Shown piece after piece: positions 34,806 through 45,039 of a DNA stretch of 64,000 bases. Every line of letters starts with the position of its first letter. Positions within the stretch are counted from its first letter, which is position 1. A program made the translations under genes and the position numbers. The stretch is from the NCBI RefSeq assembly GCF_030269925.1, contig NC_085123.1, forward strand, positions 6,324,001 to 6,388,000, written 5' to 3'. The notes beneath the pieces were generated by a model that saw only the letters and a program-made list of their open reading frames with translations, had not been told where the DNA came from and made no database searches. Origin of the DNA: Bombyx mori. Lineage: Eukaryota; Arthropoda; Insecta; Lepidoptera; Bombycidae.

Positions 34806-36331
34806 AAGTCAGCTTCGAAGCAGTATGAAGGATGGAACACTCATTACATCACACAACTGAAAAATGTGCTGTCGATAGTTTCCACTAACCACTAAACACC
34901 ATCGAAACAGATCGAAAACCCATTTATCCATCTAATAAATAAAATAAAAACTTTTACAAGAAGCTGTTTAGTTACTAATCAGCAGACCTAGACGGATGCT
35001 TCTTCTTATGTTTTCACCATATCACTATTCGCCTTTAGGCAGCTTTTAATTTCTGGTACGAGGGATTTCCATTACTAGTTTTTAATGCCAGATAGTCGTA
35101 TCGTTTCGTTAACAGCCAGACAAACATTTTAATTAAGATCTTGTTAAGATTAAGATCTTATGATCATAATATGTCCAAAGTATATTGTGGAGATGTAATG
35201 ACATCATTAAAATAATACCATTCGAATTTTCTACACAAAATATCAACTCAAAGTATATAAATTTCAAACCATCGAATTGTTTCAACAATGTGCAGTCTTA
35301 AAAGACATTTAACGTTCCATTAATTTTCATTGTTCACACAAACGTTTCACATCTAGAACAATGCGTACTCCTTACATTGCAAGCGTACCCTCGTACTTAA
35401 ACAAAACAACCGTGAACAACAAAAACGGATATGTTTATGTTTATTTAAGAGATAAACACTTTTGCAAATGCTTGTTGTTTACTAAACGTCACTATTCATG
35501 TTAATACGGAGCGAACAACAAGCCTAATGTAGCAAGTTGAAGACTTTTACACTTCGAACATCATTCAGAATATTTTCAGAGTTGGCTCATTCATAGTCAT
35601 GAGTTGCGAATAGATAATTTTCGGTATGCTTTTTTTCTTATATTTTTTTTGCCATGAGTTTATTTATGAGTCTACAAATTACGATCTTTTATTTAAACAT
35701 TTTAGCCGCGTAAAAATAAATTAGCATAAGCATAAGTGATCTTTTTTTTTGTTTTTTGTTTATACATATTGCAAATATATTTTGTTTATCTCGAAAATGG
35801 TTCTAACGGCTTGGTTTTTTTATTTTCCTTGGATAAACTGCGATTGTTACCAAAAACATTTTTATAGCCCCAGCACGTAAATCCCTAAGATGCTCGCATT
35901 GTTGCTAATTTTAGGAAACTGGTACGAGTTAAAACTTTATAAATCGCCATTACAAAATACTATTATCAAACTACTAAAAATATTTCTTTGTATAAATTAT
36001 ATTTCTATGTATAATTATTACCTACAAAATGAAATTTGGAAAGAAAGTTTAGTTAGGACACCGTCTTTAGCATGTCTGAGAAAAATATAAAATACAGTAA
36101 AGATACAATGAAATTCTAATGTAATTTGATCAAGAAATTTGAAACAAATTTTAATGTTAGCTCAAGTCTAGTAGTTAATTGATTCTGACGAAGTCTCAGG
36201 TGTACTAAGAGCACAATAAAAGTTACTGTAACAATTTATTGAATTATTATAAAATAGAATTAGCTTTAACTTTATAGCTGCAATAGTGCTGCGTACCTTA
36301 AATGGATAAGATCGTCGATGATGATAAGTCT
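34806..36331. other. AT-rich, no gene seen
   Basis: The 66-codon frame at 35890-36090 is AT-rich and unrecognised. Confidence 0.45.
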
Positions 36332-36632
36332 TTACAATTGTTCATGACTGACTTCCACGGTGAAGGGATATTTTTTTATTTATTACTTAGATGTTAATAG
36401 GATAATATAGGATGCAGGATAATAGGTTAATGATGATAAAATAGGATAACATCGTGTTATAAAAATGAAACAAGCAAAATTATAATTTGCGCAATTACTG
36501 GTGGTAGAACGTCTTGTGAGTCCGCACGAGTAGGTACCACCACCCCACCTATTTCTGCCGCAAAGCAGTAATGCGTTTCGGTCTGAAGGGCGGGGCAGCC
36601 GTTGTATTGTTAAAACTGAGACCTTGATAACC
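36332..36632 (+). mobile_element. Bm1: Bm1-type SINE interrupted by a 76 bp insert
   Basis: The head part GACTGACTTCCACGGTGAAGG stops at about 36370 and resumes at ACATCGTGTTATAAAAATG (about 36447). The insert starts with a T-run and TTACTTAGATG, like a reversed SINE 3' end, then AGGATA-rich repeats. GGATA flanks both sides. The 3' half of the SINE is truncated after GAGACCTTGATA. Confidence 0.7.
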
Positions 36633-36795
36633 TCGCACAGAAAAAAATCTAACCAACGAATTTTAGTAAATCTTCCTATTATGTTTTTGCTGCAAACCAG
36701 ACATATACTTTAAAAGATGGAAAACAGCCATTGTACAATACATTTGAGTCAACCGCCTCATGTCTCAAGGCCGTGATCTCGATTTTTGATTATAG

Positions 36796-36800
36796 TGGAC
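36796..36800. repeat. Target-site duplication, left of BEL element
   Basis: TGGAC, repeated at 43900-43904. Confidence 0.9.
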
Positions 36801-37826
36801 TGTTGGCGACAGCGGCGTCGCCCCATAATTATAGAATAAGTTGAAGAATATAATAGAATATAGAATAGAATAATAGATTTATATAGATACGTACATAGAC
36901 ATAGAGTTATAACAAATAGATAAATAACAAATAGATAAATTATATAGAGTGCATATAGATAGATAAGGATATAGATAACGTGCTTTGAAATAAATAGTAT
37001 ACACTTTTGCTTTATTATTCCCGATAGTTTTAAGATTAGCATATTAACTTAAATGAACACGCGCCCGGCCCGCGTCCCGAAACGATGTAACAAACAGCAT
37101 TTATCTGTGTTCAGGACCGGGTATTTTGTTTATACGGGCGCGTCATATAGATTAAGCATAGAATAAGTTATATGTATCGATAGGGATTACAACATAGAAT
37201 AGTTAAGTATAAGGCATTAGTATATACATTTATTAAATAAATAGATATAACGAATAAACCGAGCCGATCATAGTGAAAATGATCTCGACGAGAGCCGTAT
37301 TTTACACGAGATCTCTGTAGGGTAACATTCCGAGGTAGTTAAGCGACCCTGCCGACTTGCCGACCGACTACCTGCCGACCTACCGACCGACCCTCGACCG
37401 ACTACCTGCCGACCTACCGACCGACCCTCGACCGACTACCTGCCAACCGCCGGCCGCCGACCCTCCGAACGAAGATTACAAAAAAAACGCACGAGTAAAG
37501 ACATCAGCGCCTCGAAGATATTTATTGAAGACTCGAAGACCATTGAAAAGATCGTCGGTTATTGAATTCGGTTGTATTGGCAGATCGGTCGGCTCGGTTT
37601 ACGTTAATTAGTAAAGTTTTGAGTTTTAATTTCGAGTGAGCTTGTACGATATCGTACACCTCAGGACCCTACATCGACTGCTTCAGATCGACACGAATAA
37701 TCGCCACGAGACGGGCATCCGGCGTCTTATAGGATTTCAAGAAATCTTATAAGATTCATAAACCCGTCCAACCCGGGTTGACGTCACTCGCCTTATTGAT
37801 ACGGGTGACGTGCTGCGTACCCAACA
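36801..37826 (+). repeat. 5' LTR (1026 bp)
   Basis: It starts TGTTGG and ends CCAACA. It contains two AATAAA signals (37236 and 37253), a CG-rich inverted motif (GCGCCCG near 37061, CGGGCGCG near 37135), and 2.5 copies of a 34 bp tandem repeat from 37363. It differs from the 3' LTR by 8 substitutions and 1 indel. Confidence 0.95.
37363..37446 (+). repeat. 34 bp tandem repeat within LTR
   Basis: Units start at 37363, 37397 and 37431 (ACCGACTACCTGCC..., third partial). They are rich in CCGAC. The same array is present in the 3' LTR, so it predates this insertion. Confidence 0.9.
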
Positions 37827-37828
37827 GC

Positions 37829-37846
37829 TGGTCCTTCGAGCCGGAT
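37829..37846 (+). other. Primer binding site, tRNA-Tyr type
   Basis: TGGTCCTTCGAGCCGGAT begins 2 nt after the LTR. It complements the 3' end of insect tRNA-Tyr as I recall it (..CCGGCTCGAAGGACCA). It would prime minus-strand DNA synthesis. Confidence 0.75.
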
Positions 37847-37863
37847 CCAGCGATTATTCAACG

Positions 37864-40149
37864 ATGCCGATCACCAGGAGCAACAAGGGATCATCGAGGG
37901 AACAGCCACTCGAACCTGCGGTTCAAGAATCCAGTCCGGAGGCAACAGAAGCGACGTCGTACGAAACATACGAGAGCTCCGCGACCGGTACGACCCAGAA
38001 CACAAAACTTGAAGAGGCAACGACGCGGACACGTGGTAAAAATAGACCCGCGTCGAAGAAATCGCTACGACGTAAGGAACTGGCAGCGAGAGCGGAGCTG
38101 GCGGAAAAAGAATTGATAGAAGCACAAGCAGCCACCATAGCCGCCAGACTCCGCCTGCAATTGATTCAGGCCGAAAGCGAAGACGACGATGATTCCATTA
38201 TAGAAGAGCCAAAGGACCGGGAGGACCAGGTCAGGGCCTGGGTCCAGACGTCGGTGGGCAGTATGGACAAGGAGCCCGCAGGCGAGCACATTGAGAACCG
38301 TCCCGTCAGCAAGGCCAACATGGAAGAGTGCGGCAACAGGGACCTGGCTAAGGCGATAGTGGAAGCAGTAAGGAGCGCAACGACCAAGGAGCTGCCGCCA
38401 CAACCCGACTACATGCACCAGTTGCCGACGTTCGAAGGCGACTGCAGGGAGTGGGTGGCCTTCAAGGCTGTCTACGAAGATACCGCTCCACTCTTCTCAA
38501 GCGCTCAAAACATGGCGCGGCTGAGAAGAGCGCTGAAGGGACAAGCCAGGGAAGGAGTCCGCAGCCAGCTGTACTCCGAGAGCACACCGGAGGAAGTAAT
38601 GGAATCACTGCGGCGGTGCTATGGAAGGGCGGACGCTTTAGTCTTAGCGGAGCTAGACCGCATACGAAGGCTTCCAACGATAAGTGACTCCGCCTACGAC
38701 ATTTGCTCACTGGCGAGCAATGTTAACAATACCGTCGCAGCGATCAGGGGACTGCGGAAACCCCAATATTTGATGTCGCCCGAACTGCTGAAGAGCATCG
38801 TCGACAAGATGCCGACCATCCTGAGGTTCCGGTGGTACGATCACATTATCGAAAAGACTGAAGGAGACCCGGACCTCAACACGATGTGCGGCTTCCTGAA
38901 CAAGATGGCGGACCGATGCGGGCCACACGCCGTGGTTGAAGTAGCAACGAAAAGACAACCATCGAGGCGACAGGCGACGCACGCCACAACCGACTGCACC
39001 GAGCGTGCAACTTCGGACAGAGCAATGAGGGACAAGCCGGCGTGCCCGCAATGCAAGGATGGACACCCACTATACGACTGTCCGAGGTACAAGGATGCTA
39101 CGGTGCAGGAACGATGGAGAATGGCAAAGGAGTCGCGCCTGTGTTATAAGTGCCTCGACGGTAAGCACCGGAAGGAAACATGTCAACGACCGCCATGCCG
39201 CACGTGCAAGCGCTGGCACCACTACTCGCTACACAACGAGAAGCCGGAGACAGAGCCAGCAGAGAACAGGGAAATCGCGAACAACGTGCGACTTCCCATC
39301 AACTGCACACGGATCAGCAGGGCGTACTTGAAGATGGTGCCCGTTGAAGTCTACGGGCCATCGGGATCGACGACGGTGCTGGCCCTGCTGGACGAAGGCT
39401 CCACGGTAACTCTCCTGGACTCGAGCGTGGCGAAGCAGATCGGCCTGAAGGGACCCAAGGAGACGCTCCGCCTTGAGACCGTGGGCGGGAAGACCCTAAC
39501 GAAGAAGGACTCGATGAAGTTTGACATCCGAGTTCGAGGGCTTCACCAGCGGCAGAAGAGGACGATCGTCGGAGCGCGCACAATGGATGACATGAGCCTT
39601 GCACCCCAGCGACTAAAGAGGGAAACCATCGAAGGCTACGCGCACCTGAAAAGCCTGGCGGACCAGTTATGTTACGATGAACAATCCCCCCAACTCTTGA
39701 TCGGGCAGGACAACTGGGGACTCATCGCCGCCAAGACGACGCGCAGGGGCAGGAGGAACCAGCCGGTAGCCTCATTCACCCAATTGGGATGGGTGCTACA
39801 TGGTCTCGACGGCAACAACGCAAAAGAGGTCAACTTCCTCACCTGCGCCCATGTATCGATGCGCGAAGAGGCCTTGGACAGACTGGTGAAGGAGCACTTC
39901 ACGATAGAGTCCCACCCAATCGTCCGAGCACGGATATGGAGGCGAAGGCGTTTGACATCTTGTAGAAGGAGGACGACAGTGGTTGGAGACGCGATGACGG
40001 CCGCTTCGAAGCTCGGACCTACAATCCCTGTTCGAAGCGTTGTTGCGGTTCCGAAAAAGGCTCGTCATGGTTGTCGCGGACATCAAGGAGAGGTTCCTGC
40101 AGATAAGGATCAGGGACGAGGACCGCGACAGCCTGAGATTCCTCTATAG
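37864..40149 (+). CDS. BEL/Pao gag-protease, frame lost in RT region
   Basis: The likely start is ATG 37864 (MPITRSNKG), 37 nt after the LTR. The same frame is open upstream into the LTR, but without need. The N-terminus is charged and helical. A DUF1759-type gag region follows (LPTFEGDCREWVAFKAVYED, about 38416-38700). Then come zinc-knuckle-like cysteines CPQC..H..C (from 39043), CYKC..H..C (from 39142) and CRTC..H..H. A DUF1758-type aspartic protease follows with LLDEGSTVTLLD (Asp codon 39391-39393). Gag packages RNA and the protease processes the polyprotein. Family homology in this frame ends near HFTIES (about 39914). After that the frame reads through shifted RT sequence to a stop at 40149, so the last 75 or so residues are not genuine. 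Confidence 0.88.
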   Translation: MPITRSNKGSSREQPLEPAVQESSPEATEATSYETYESSATGTTQNTKLEEATTRTRGKNRPASKKSLRRKELAARAELAEKELIEAQAATIAARLRLQLIQAESEDDDDSIIEEPKDREDQVRAWVQTSVGSMDKEPAGEHIENRPVSKANMEECGNRDLAKAIVEAVRSATTKELPPQPDYMHQLPTFEGDCREWVAFKAVYEDTAPLFSSAQNMARLRRALKGQAREGVRSQLYSESTPEEVMESLRRCYGRADALVLAELDRIRRLPTISDSAYDICSLASNVNNTVAAIRGLRKPQYLMSPELLKSIVDKMPTILRFRWYDHIIEKTEGDPDLNTMCGFLNKMADRCGPHAVVEVATKRQPSRRQATHATTDCTERATSDRAMRDKPACPQCKDGHPLYDCPRYKDATVQERWRMAKESRLCYKCLDGKHRKETCQRPPCRTCKRWHHYSLHNEKPETEPAENREIANNVRLPINCTRISRAYLKMVPVEVYGPSGSTTVLALLDEGSTVTLLDSSVAKQIGLKGPKETLRLETVGGKTLTKKDSMKFDIRVRGLHQRQKRTIVGARTMDDMSLAPQRLKRETIEGYAHLKSLADQLCYDEQSPQLLIGQDNWGLIAAKTTRRGRRNQPVASFTQLGWVLHGLDGNNAKEVNFLTCAHVSMREEALDRLVKEHFTIESHPIVRARIWRRRRLTSCRRRTTVVGDAMTAASKLGPTIPVRSVVAVPKKARHGCRGHQGEVPADKDQGRGPRQPEIPL

Positions 40150-40392
40150 AGAAGATTGATGCGAGGCCGCTCCAAAAGAGTATAGAATGACGTCGGTCAT
40201 ATTCGGAGCGGCCTGTTCACCGAGCGCGGCATCGTTCGTTACAAATAAGAATGCCAAGGATTACAGACATCGATATCCAGAAGCCGCGCGGGCAATAGAA
40301 GGTGCTGCATTCTGGCGAGCCTCGCAGGCGGTGTGACCCCAGGAGACATAGAGCTGGGGTCGAAGGAAGAAAAGACCCTGGGCCTGCGGTGA
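39915..40392 (+). pseudogene. Reverse transcriptase remnant with two deletions
   Basis: Homology moves between frames. MEAKAFDIL (from 39936) sits in one shifted frame with a TAG. After a break near 40010, a second frame carries LLRFRK, VVADIKERFLQI (palm motif A Asp, 40079-40081), a TGA inside LYRED*CEA, and FGAACSPSAASFV (motif B). It stops resembling RT after AARAIE (about 40305). Original-frame ELGSKEEKTLGL resumes at 40351, with a further TGA at 40390-40392 where relatives have Trp. Compared with the family, roughly 100 residues before motif A and about 45 residues containing the Y-DD box are missing. The polymerase cannot be functional. Confidence 0.8.
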
Positions 40393-42900
40393 TTCTACGA
40401 GTCGGACGAGGTGGGATTCCGGACACGTCCACGAGACCCAAAGGATATAGAAGCACGGACCCCGACCAAACGAGAAGTGACTAGCGCGGTAATGTCAACC
40501 TTCGACCCTATGGGGCTGGCATCACCCGTGCTAATAGAAGGGAAAGCGCTCATTCAGAGCATTTGGCGGAGCGGGATCGACTGGGACGACGTCATCCTGG
40601 AAAAGGACGAGGTGGCGTGGAAACGCTACATGGAGAACCTCCGCATGTTGCAAGGCCTCCGAATAGCAAGGTGCTTCTCGTGCTGCAGCACTGAGGGGGA
40701 GCTGCACACGTTCACCGACGCCAGCGAGAAGGCCTACGCGTGTGCAGTCTATTGGCGTCAGAAGACAGACGAGAGCACCTACCGCATCACGCTTCTAGCA
40801 GGGAAAGCCAGGGTGACCCCACTGAGACCAGTCTCCATCCCAAGGCTGGAGCTGCAAGCTGCGCTGCTGGGGACAAGGATGGCGCAGGCAATAGCGGACG
40901 AATTGGACATCGCAGTCGGTGTAAGGACGTACTGGACTGACTCCAGTACAGTCCTGACATGGATAAAGACCGACCCACGCACGTTCAAACCTTTCATCGC
41001 GCACCGACTCGCCGAGATAGAAGAGTCAACGAAGCCCCAAGAATGGCGATGGGTGCCTGGCTCGCAAAACCCAGCAGACGACGCAACTAGGGAGGCGCCG
41101 GCGGATTTCGACCACACGCATCGGTGGTTTAATGGACCCAAGTTCCTGACGTGGGATGGATCGCGCTGGCCCAAGCCGCGAACATTCAAGCAAGAACCGT
41201 CTGGAGAAAAGAAAGAGGCCTTCCTGGTCGCCACGGCGAGGACCGCTGACGCTCGACCCACGCCCGATCCGCACAGATTCTCAAGCTGGGTCAAGTTATT
41301 GAGAGCAACAGCCAGGGTCCTCCAATTTATCGAGCTGTGTCGACCTCGGAAGGAGAGCGCCTGCGTGTCCAGACAATTGGAGCAGCAAGATCCCACGTGG
41401 AGGACGACACGAACGAAGCAACCCCGATCCACATGGAAGTTAAGGACCCCGGAAGCACCTAAAGAAGCGTGGCTGCTGCTTGATCGAATCCACTTGAAGG
41501 AAGCGGAGAAGATCCTACTGAGAAGCAGCCAAGGAGAGAGCTTCGGTGAAAAAGATCCCGAACGTCACCCCAAGTTGCGACGGCTCGACGTCGTGATGGA
41601 AGATGGCCTGTTGCGCCTGCGCGGACGTATCGACGCAGCGCAATACATAGATGCAGGCTGCAAGCGACCGATCGTGCTGGACGGGAAGCACGTGATAGCG
41701 AGATTATTGATCAAACACTATCACGAGGCGTTCCAGCACGGTAACCACGCAACGGTGATAAACGAGGTGCGGCAGCGCTACTGGATCCTAGGTCTAAGAT
41801 CGATCCTTCGAGCGACGGCCGTCCGATGCCAGTGGTGCAAGGTCTATCGGAGTACACCACGCCTACCGCCCACCGGAAACCTGCCGATAGAGCGGCTACG
41901 ACATGGAGAGCCGCCGTTCACCTGTGCTGCCGTCGATTACTTCGGGCCCATGACGGTGACTGTAGGACGACGTCACGAGAAGAGGTGGGGCGTGCTGTTC
42001 ACATGCCTCACCACGAGAGCAGTCCACATGGAGCTAGCAGCGTCACTGACGGCAGACTCAATGCTGTTAGCGCTGCGCAGGATGGCCGCCCGGCGAGGAA
42101 CGCCCAAAGTCATTTACAGCGACAATGGGACTAACTTCGTCGGCGCCAACAAGGAGCTTAAGCAGGCAATCGAGAATGCAAGGGAAGCAGACGTCGTGTC
42201 ACGGGCCGCTCAGATGAACATAAAATGGAAGTTCATCCCGCCAGGAGCGCCGAACATGGGAGGCGCGTGGGAACGTTTGGTGCGGTCCGTGAAGACCGCG
42301 CTGGCGGTCACACTGAAGGAAAGACACCCGAGGGAAGAAGTTCTGCACACTCTTCTGTTGGAGGCGGAGCACGTCGTCAACTCGCGACCGCTCGTCGCCA
42401 GGGAAGAGAGTTGGGAGTCAGAAGCACTCACGCCGAATCACTTCCTCATAGGGAGGTCCTGCGGAGCTCCAAGCATCGGCGACTACAGAGACGAAGACCT
42501 GACCGGCAAAAGGACATGGAGAGTGGCGCAGCGTATGGCGGACCACTTCTGGAGTAGGTGGGTCAAGGAATACCTGCCTACGCTGCTGCCCAGGAAGATC
42601 GACGGGAGAGCAGCTGGCGAGGACTTGCAGTGTGGGGATACCGTCCTCATAGTGGACTCCACGCTGCCACGCAACACATGGCCGCGCGGGCAAGTTGTCC
42701 ACACCTACCCAGGCCCCGACAACCGTGTACGAACCGTCGACGTCAGAACGAGCGGCGGTCTGCTTAAGAGACCTGCCTCCAAGATGATCCTGCTGGTGCC
42801 TGCAACGAGCGACGAGCCCACGCCCATAGAGTCGCCACGACAAGGAGTCGGTGCTACGCACGAGGGGGAGGATGTTGGCGACAGCGGCGTCGCCCCATAA
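40393..42900 (+). CDS. BEL/Pao RNase H-integrase, C-terminal pol
   Basis: The frame is open from after TGA 40390 to TAA 42898-42900, inside the 3' LTR. First in-frame ATG is 40411, but in an intact element this would be the continuation of gag-pol. TFDPMGLASPVLI marks the end of the RT/A17 region. RNase H acidic residues are FTDAS (40717), RLELQAA (about 40843) and WTDSS (40939). An H2C2 zinc segment follows (HYHEAFQHGNH to CQWC, 41713-41840). The integrase core has VDYFGP (D 41935), IYSDNGTNF (D 42121) and GGAWERL (E 42271), a D61D49E spacing. A DUF5641-type C-terminus includes NHFLIGRS. All key residues are present, so this half looks potentially functional. No internal start or expression signal is evident. 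Confidence 0.88.
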   Translation, partial: FYESDEVGFRTRPRDPKDIEARTPTKREVTSAVMSTFDPMGLASPVLIEGKALIQSIWRSGIDWDDVILEKDEVAWKRYMENLRMLQGLRIARCFSCCSTEGELHTFTDASEKAYACAVYWRQKTDESTYRITLLAGKARVTPLRPVSIPRLELQAALLGTRMAQAIADELDIAVGVRTYWTDSSTVLTWIKTDPRTFKPFIAHRLAEIEESTKPQEWRWVPGSQNPADDATREAPADFDHTHRWFNGPKFLTWDGSRWPKPRTFKQEPSGEKKEAFLVATARTADARPTPDPHRFSSWVKLLRATARVLQFIELCRPRKESACVSRQLEQQDPTWRTTRTKQPRSTWKLRTPEAPKEAWLLLDRIHLKEAEKILLRSSQGESFGEKDPERHPKLRRLDVVMEDGLLRLRGRIDAAQYIDAGCKRPIVLDGKHVIARLLIKHYHEAFQHGNHATVINEVRQRYWILGLRSILRATAVRCQWCKVYRSTPRLPPTGNLPIERLRHGEPPFTCAAVDYFGPMTVTVGRRHEKRWGVLFTCLTTRAVHMELAASLTADSMLLALRRMAARRGTPKVIYSDNGTNFVGANKELKQAIENAREADVVSRAAQMNIKWKFIPPGAPNMGGAWERLVRSVKTALAVTLKERHPREEVLHTLLLEAEHVVNSRPLVAREESWESEALTPNHFLIGRSCGAPSIGDYRDEDLTGKRTWRVAQRMADHFWSRWVKEYLPTLLPRKIDGRAAGEDLQCGDTVLIVDSTLPRNTWPRGQVVHTYPGPDNRVRTVDVRTSGGLLKRPASKMILLVPATSDEPTPIESPRQGVGATHEGEDVGDSGVAP
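42863..42872 (+). other. Polypurine tract
   Basis: AGGGGGAGGA immediately precedes the TGTTGG of the 3' LTR. It is the expected plus-strand primer. Confidence 0.8.
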
Positions 42901-43899
42901 TTATAGAATAAGTTGAAGAATATAATAGAATATAGAATAGAATAATAGATTTATATAGATACGTACATAGACATAGAGTTATAACAAATAGATAAATAAC
43001 AAATAGATAAATTATATAGAGTGCATATAGATAGATAAGGATATAGATAACGTGCTTTGAAATAAATAGTATACACTTATGCTTTATTATTCCCGATAGT
43101 TTTAAGATTAGCATATTAACTTAAATGAACACGCGCCCGGCCCGCGTCCCGAAACGATGTAACAAACAGCATTTATCTGTGTTCAGGACCGGGTATTTTG
43201 TTTATACGGGCGCGTCATATAGATTAAGCATAGAATAAGTTATATGTATCGATAGGGATTACAACATAGAATAGTTAAGTATAAGGCATTAGTATATACA
43301 TTTATTAAATAAATAGATATAACGAATAAACCGAGCCGATCATAGTGAAAATGATCTCGACGAGAGCCGTATTTTACACGAGATCTCTGTAGGGTAACAT
43401 TCCGAGGTAGTTAAGCGACCCTGCCGACTTGCCGACCGACTACCTGCCGACCTACCGACCGACCCTCGACCGACTACCTGCCGACCTACCGACCGACCCT
43501 CGACCGACTACCTGCCAACCGCCGGCCGCCGACCCTCCGAACGAAGATTACAAAAAAAAAAGCACGAGTAAAGACATCAGCGCCTCGAAGATATTTATTG
43601 AAGACTCGAAGACCATTGAAAAGATCGTCGGTTATTGAATTCGGTTGTATTGACAGATCGGTCGGCTCGGTTTACGTTAATTAGTAAAGTTTTGAGTTTT
43701 AATTTCGAGTGAGCTTGTACGATATCGTACACCTCAGGACCCTACATCGACTGCTTCAGATCGACACGAATAATCGCCACGAGACGGGCATCCGGCGTCT
43801 TATAGGATTTCAAGAAATCTTATAAGATTCATAAACCCGTCCAACCTGGGTTAGCGTCACTCGCCTTATCGACACGGGTGACGTGCTGCGTACCCAACA
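42873..43899 (+). repeat. 3' LTR (1027 bp)
   Basis: TGTTGG...CCAACA. It contains the last nine codons of pol, including the stop. An A10 run replaces A8C of the 5' LTR. Five of the eight substitutions relative to the 5' LTR lie in its last 130 bp, within 27 bp of each other. Confidence 0.95.
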
Positions 43900-43904
43900 T
43901 GGAC
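43900..43904. repeat. Target-site duplication, right of BEL element
   Basis: TGGAC, identical to 36796-36800. Confidence 0.9.
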
Positions 43905-45039
43905 AGTGAACTGTTCAAGAATCTAGTGCAATACAAAATACAACGAATACCATAGAACAAATTCTCCCCATTTCGGACCAAATTTAGGACAGAGTGACGC
44001 TCCCTCAACATTAGAAGACTTAGGCTTAAGATTTGGACAAGATCAACTCGTATTGATTTGCAATAAGCCGTTCAATTATGAATCAGCAAATTTGGACTAC
44101 TACCTACCCTATCAATTCTCTTCTTGTCGCAGCACCCATTACGGCTCTCCTTATTTTGGACCCAAGTTCTCATGCCTTCCAGTTTGTAAAGTAGGATAGC
44201 AATTATTCCAACGCATTAGGTACAATGGCCTCAAATAACAGTTTAATTAAGTATTTAGACTCCAACCAAGAGCCATGATAATAAAGCGTGCACCTATTAC
44301 TGGAGTAGTTGCATTGGTTATTTTCAAACCACACACGATAGAACTTATAGTACCTAATGAGTACCTAATTGATGTAGGTACATGACGGCGAAGAACTGCA
44401 AATACCCAAACAATAATTTAAATCAATACTCTTTGCAGTACACAAATACATTCTAATGTTGTTATTCCGAATATAAGAAATTGCATCGATGCGTTTAAAA
44501 GAACGTGATTTGAAATACTTGTCACTGTCCTTGCTTACAGTACTTTCAAGGCGATGCATAGTCAACATGCGAAGCGAACCTATCAAATAACACATATAAA
44601 ATATTATAGTGCCATAAGTGACTTTTACTATCTTATTTTACCGTTTTTTTTGTTTGTTAAACTTTGAATTGTTTTTTGATAGGTAATCAATGTGAGTCAC
44701 TTAAAGCCTGAATTAATACCGATTTAATTAAAGCAGATTTTCTTGTAAAAAATAACACTAAAATCCAACGTTCAAATCATTTATTATAAACATCCGATTT
44801 AGTTATAATAAACTCGTGGCTAAAACCTTGGGGCGTCGTTAGTAAATTATGGTTGTTTATTCCTTGGTTATAGAATTTTAAAATAAGTTTCAATGGCTCT
44901 ATGTTGTAATTTGTGTACTCTATTTGTTATACTGTTGGCCTTTTAAGGCTATTACAAATAACGTCCTTACCGATCCATCAGATCCAATAACTTTTGCATT
45001 AGTTGCCTTCAACTCTAACACTATGAGCAGGCTTAGGGA
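43905..45039. other. AT-rich, no gene seen
   Basis: Nothing recognisable; the frame at 44365 is not conserved-looking. Confidence 0.45.

Larger units (their letters stand above)
36801..43899 (+). mobile_element. BEL/Pao LTR retrotransposon, near-complete but RT-deleted
   Basis: The 7099 bp element has 5 bp target duplications, two LTRs (99% identical), a primer site, gag-protease and RNase H-integrase frames and a polypurine tract. The order gag-protease-RT-RNase H-integrase with DUF1759, DUF1758, A17 and DUF5641-type segments is BEL/Pao. There is no envelope frame between integrase and the 3' LTR. In an intact relative gag and pol would probably be one continuous frame, since both ends here are in the same frame. 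This copy has two deletions and stop codons within the reverse transcriptase. Confidence 0.93.

Noticed and set aside
36758..37042. 94-codon minus-strand ORF repeated at 42854-43114
   Set aside because: It lies in the LTR U3 and is Ile/Leu/Tyr-rich from AT-rich repeats. It appears twice only because the LTR does.
38065..39604. Many minus-strand and alternate-frame ORFs across the BEL gag and pol
   Set aside because: They are shadows of a GC-rich coding frame; none has a recognisable domain.
42600..42900. Envelope gene of an errantivirus-like element
   Set aside because: Pol runs directly into the 3' LTR with no further frame, and the domains are BEL/Pao without env.
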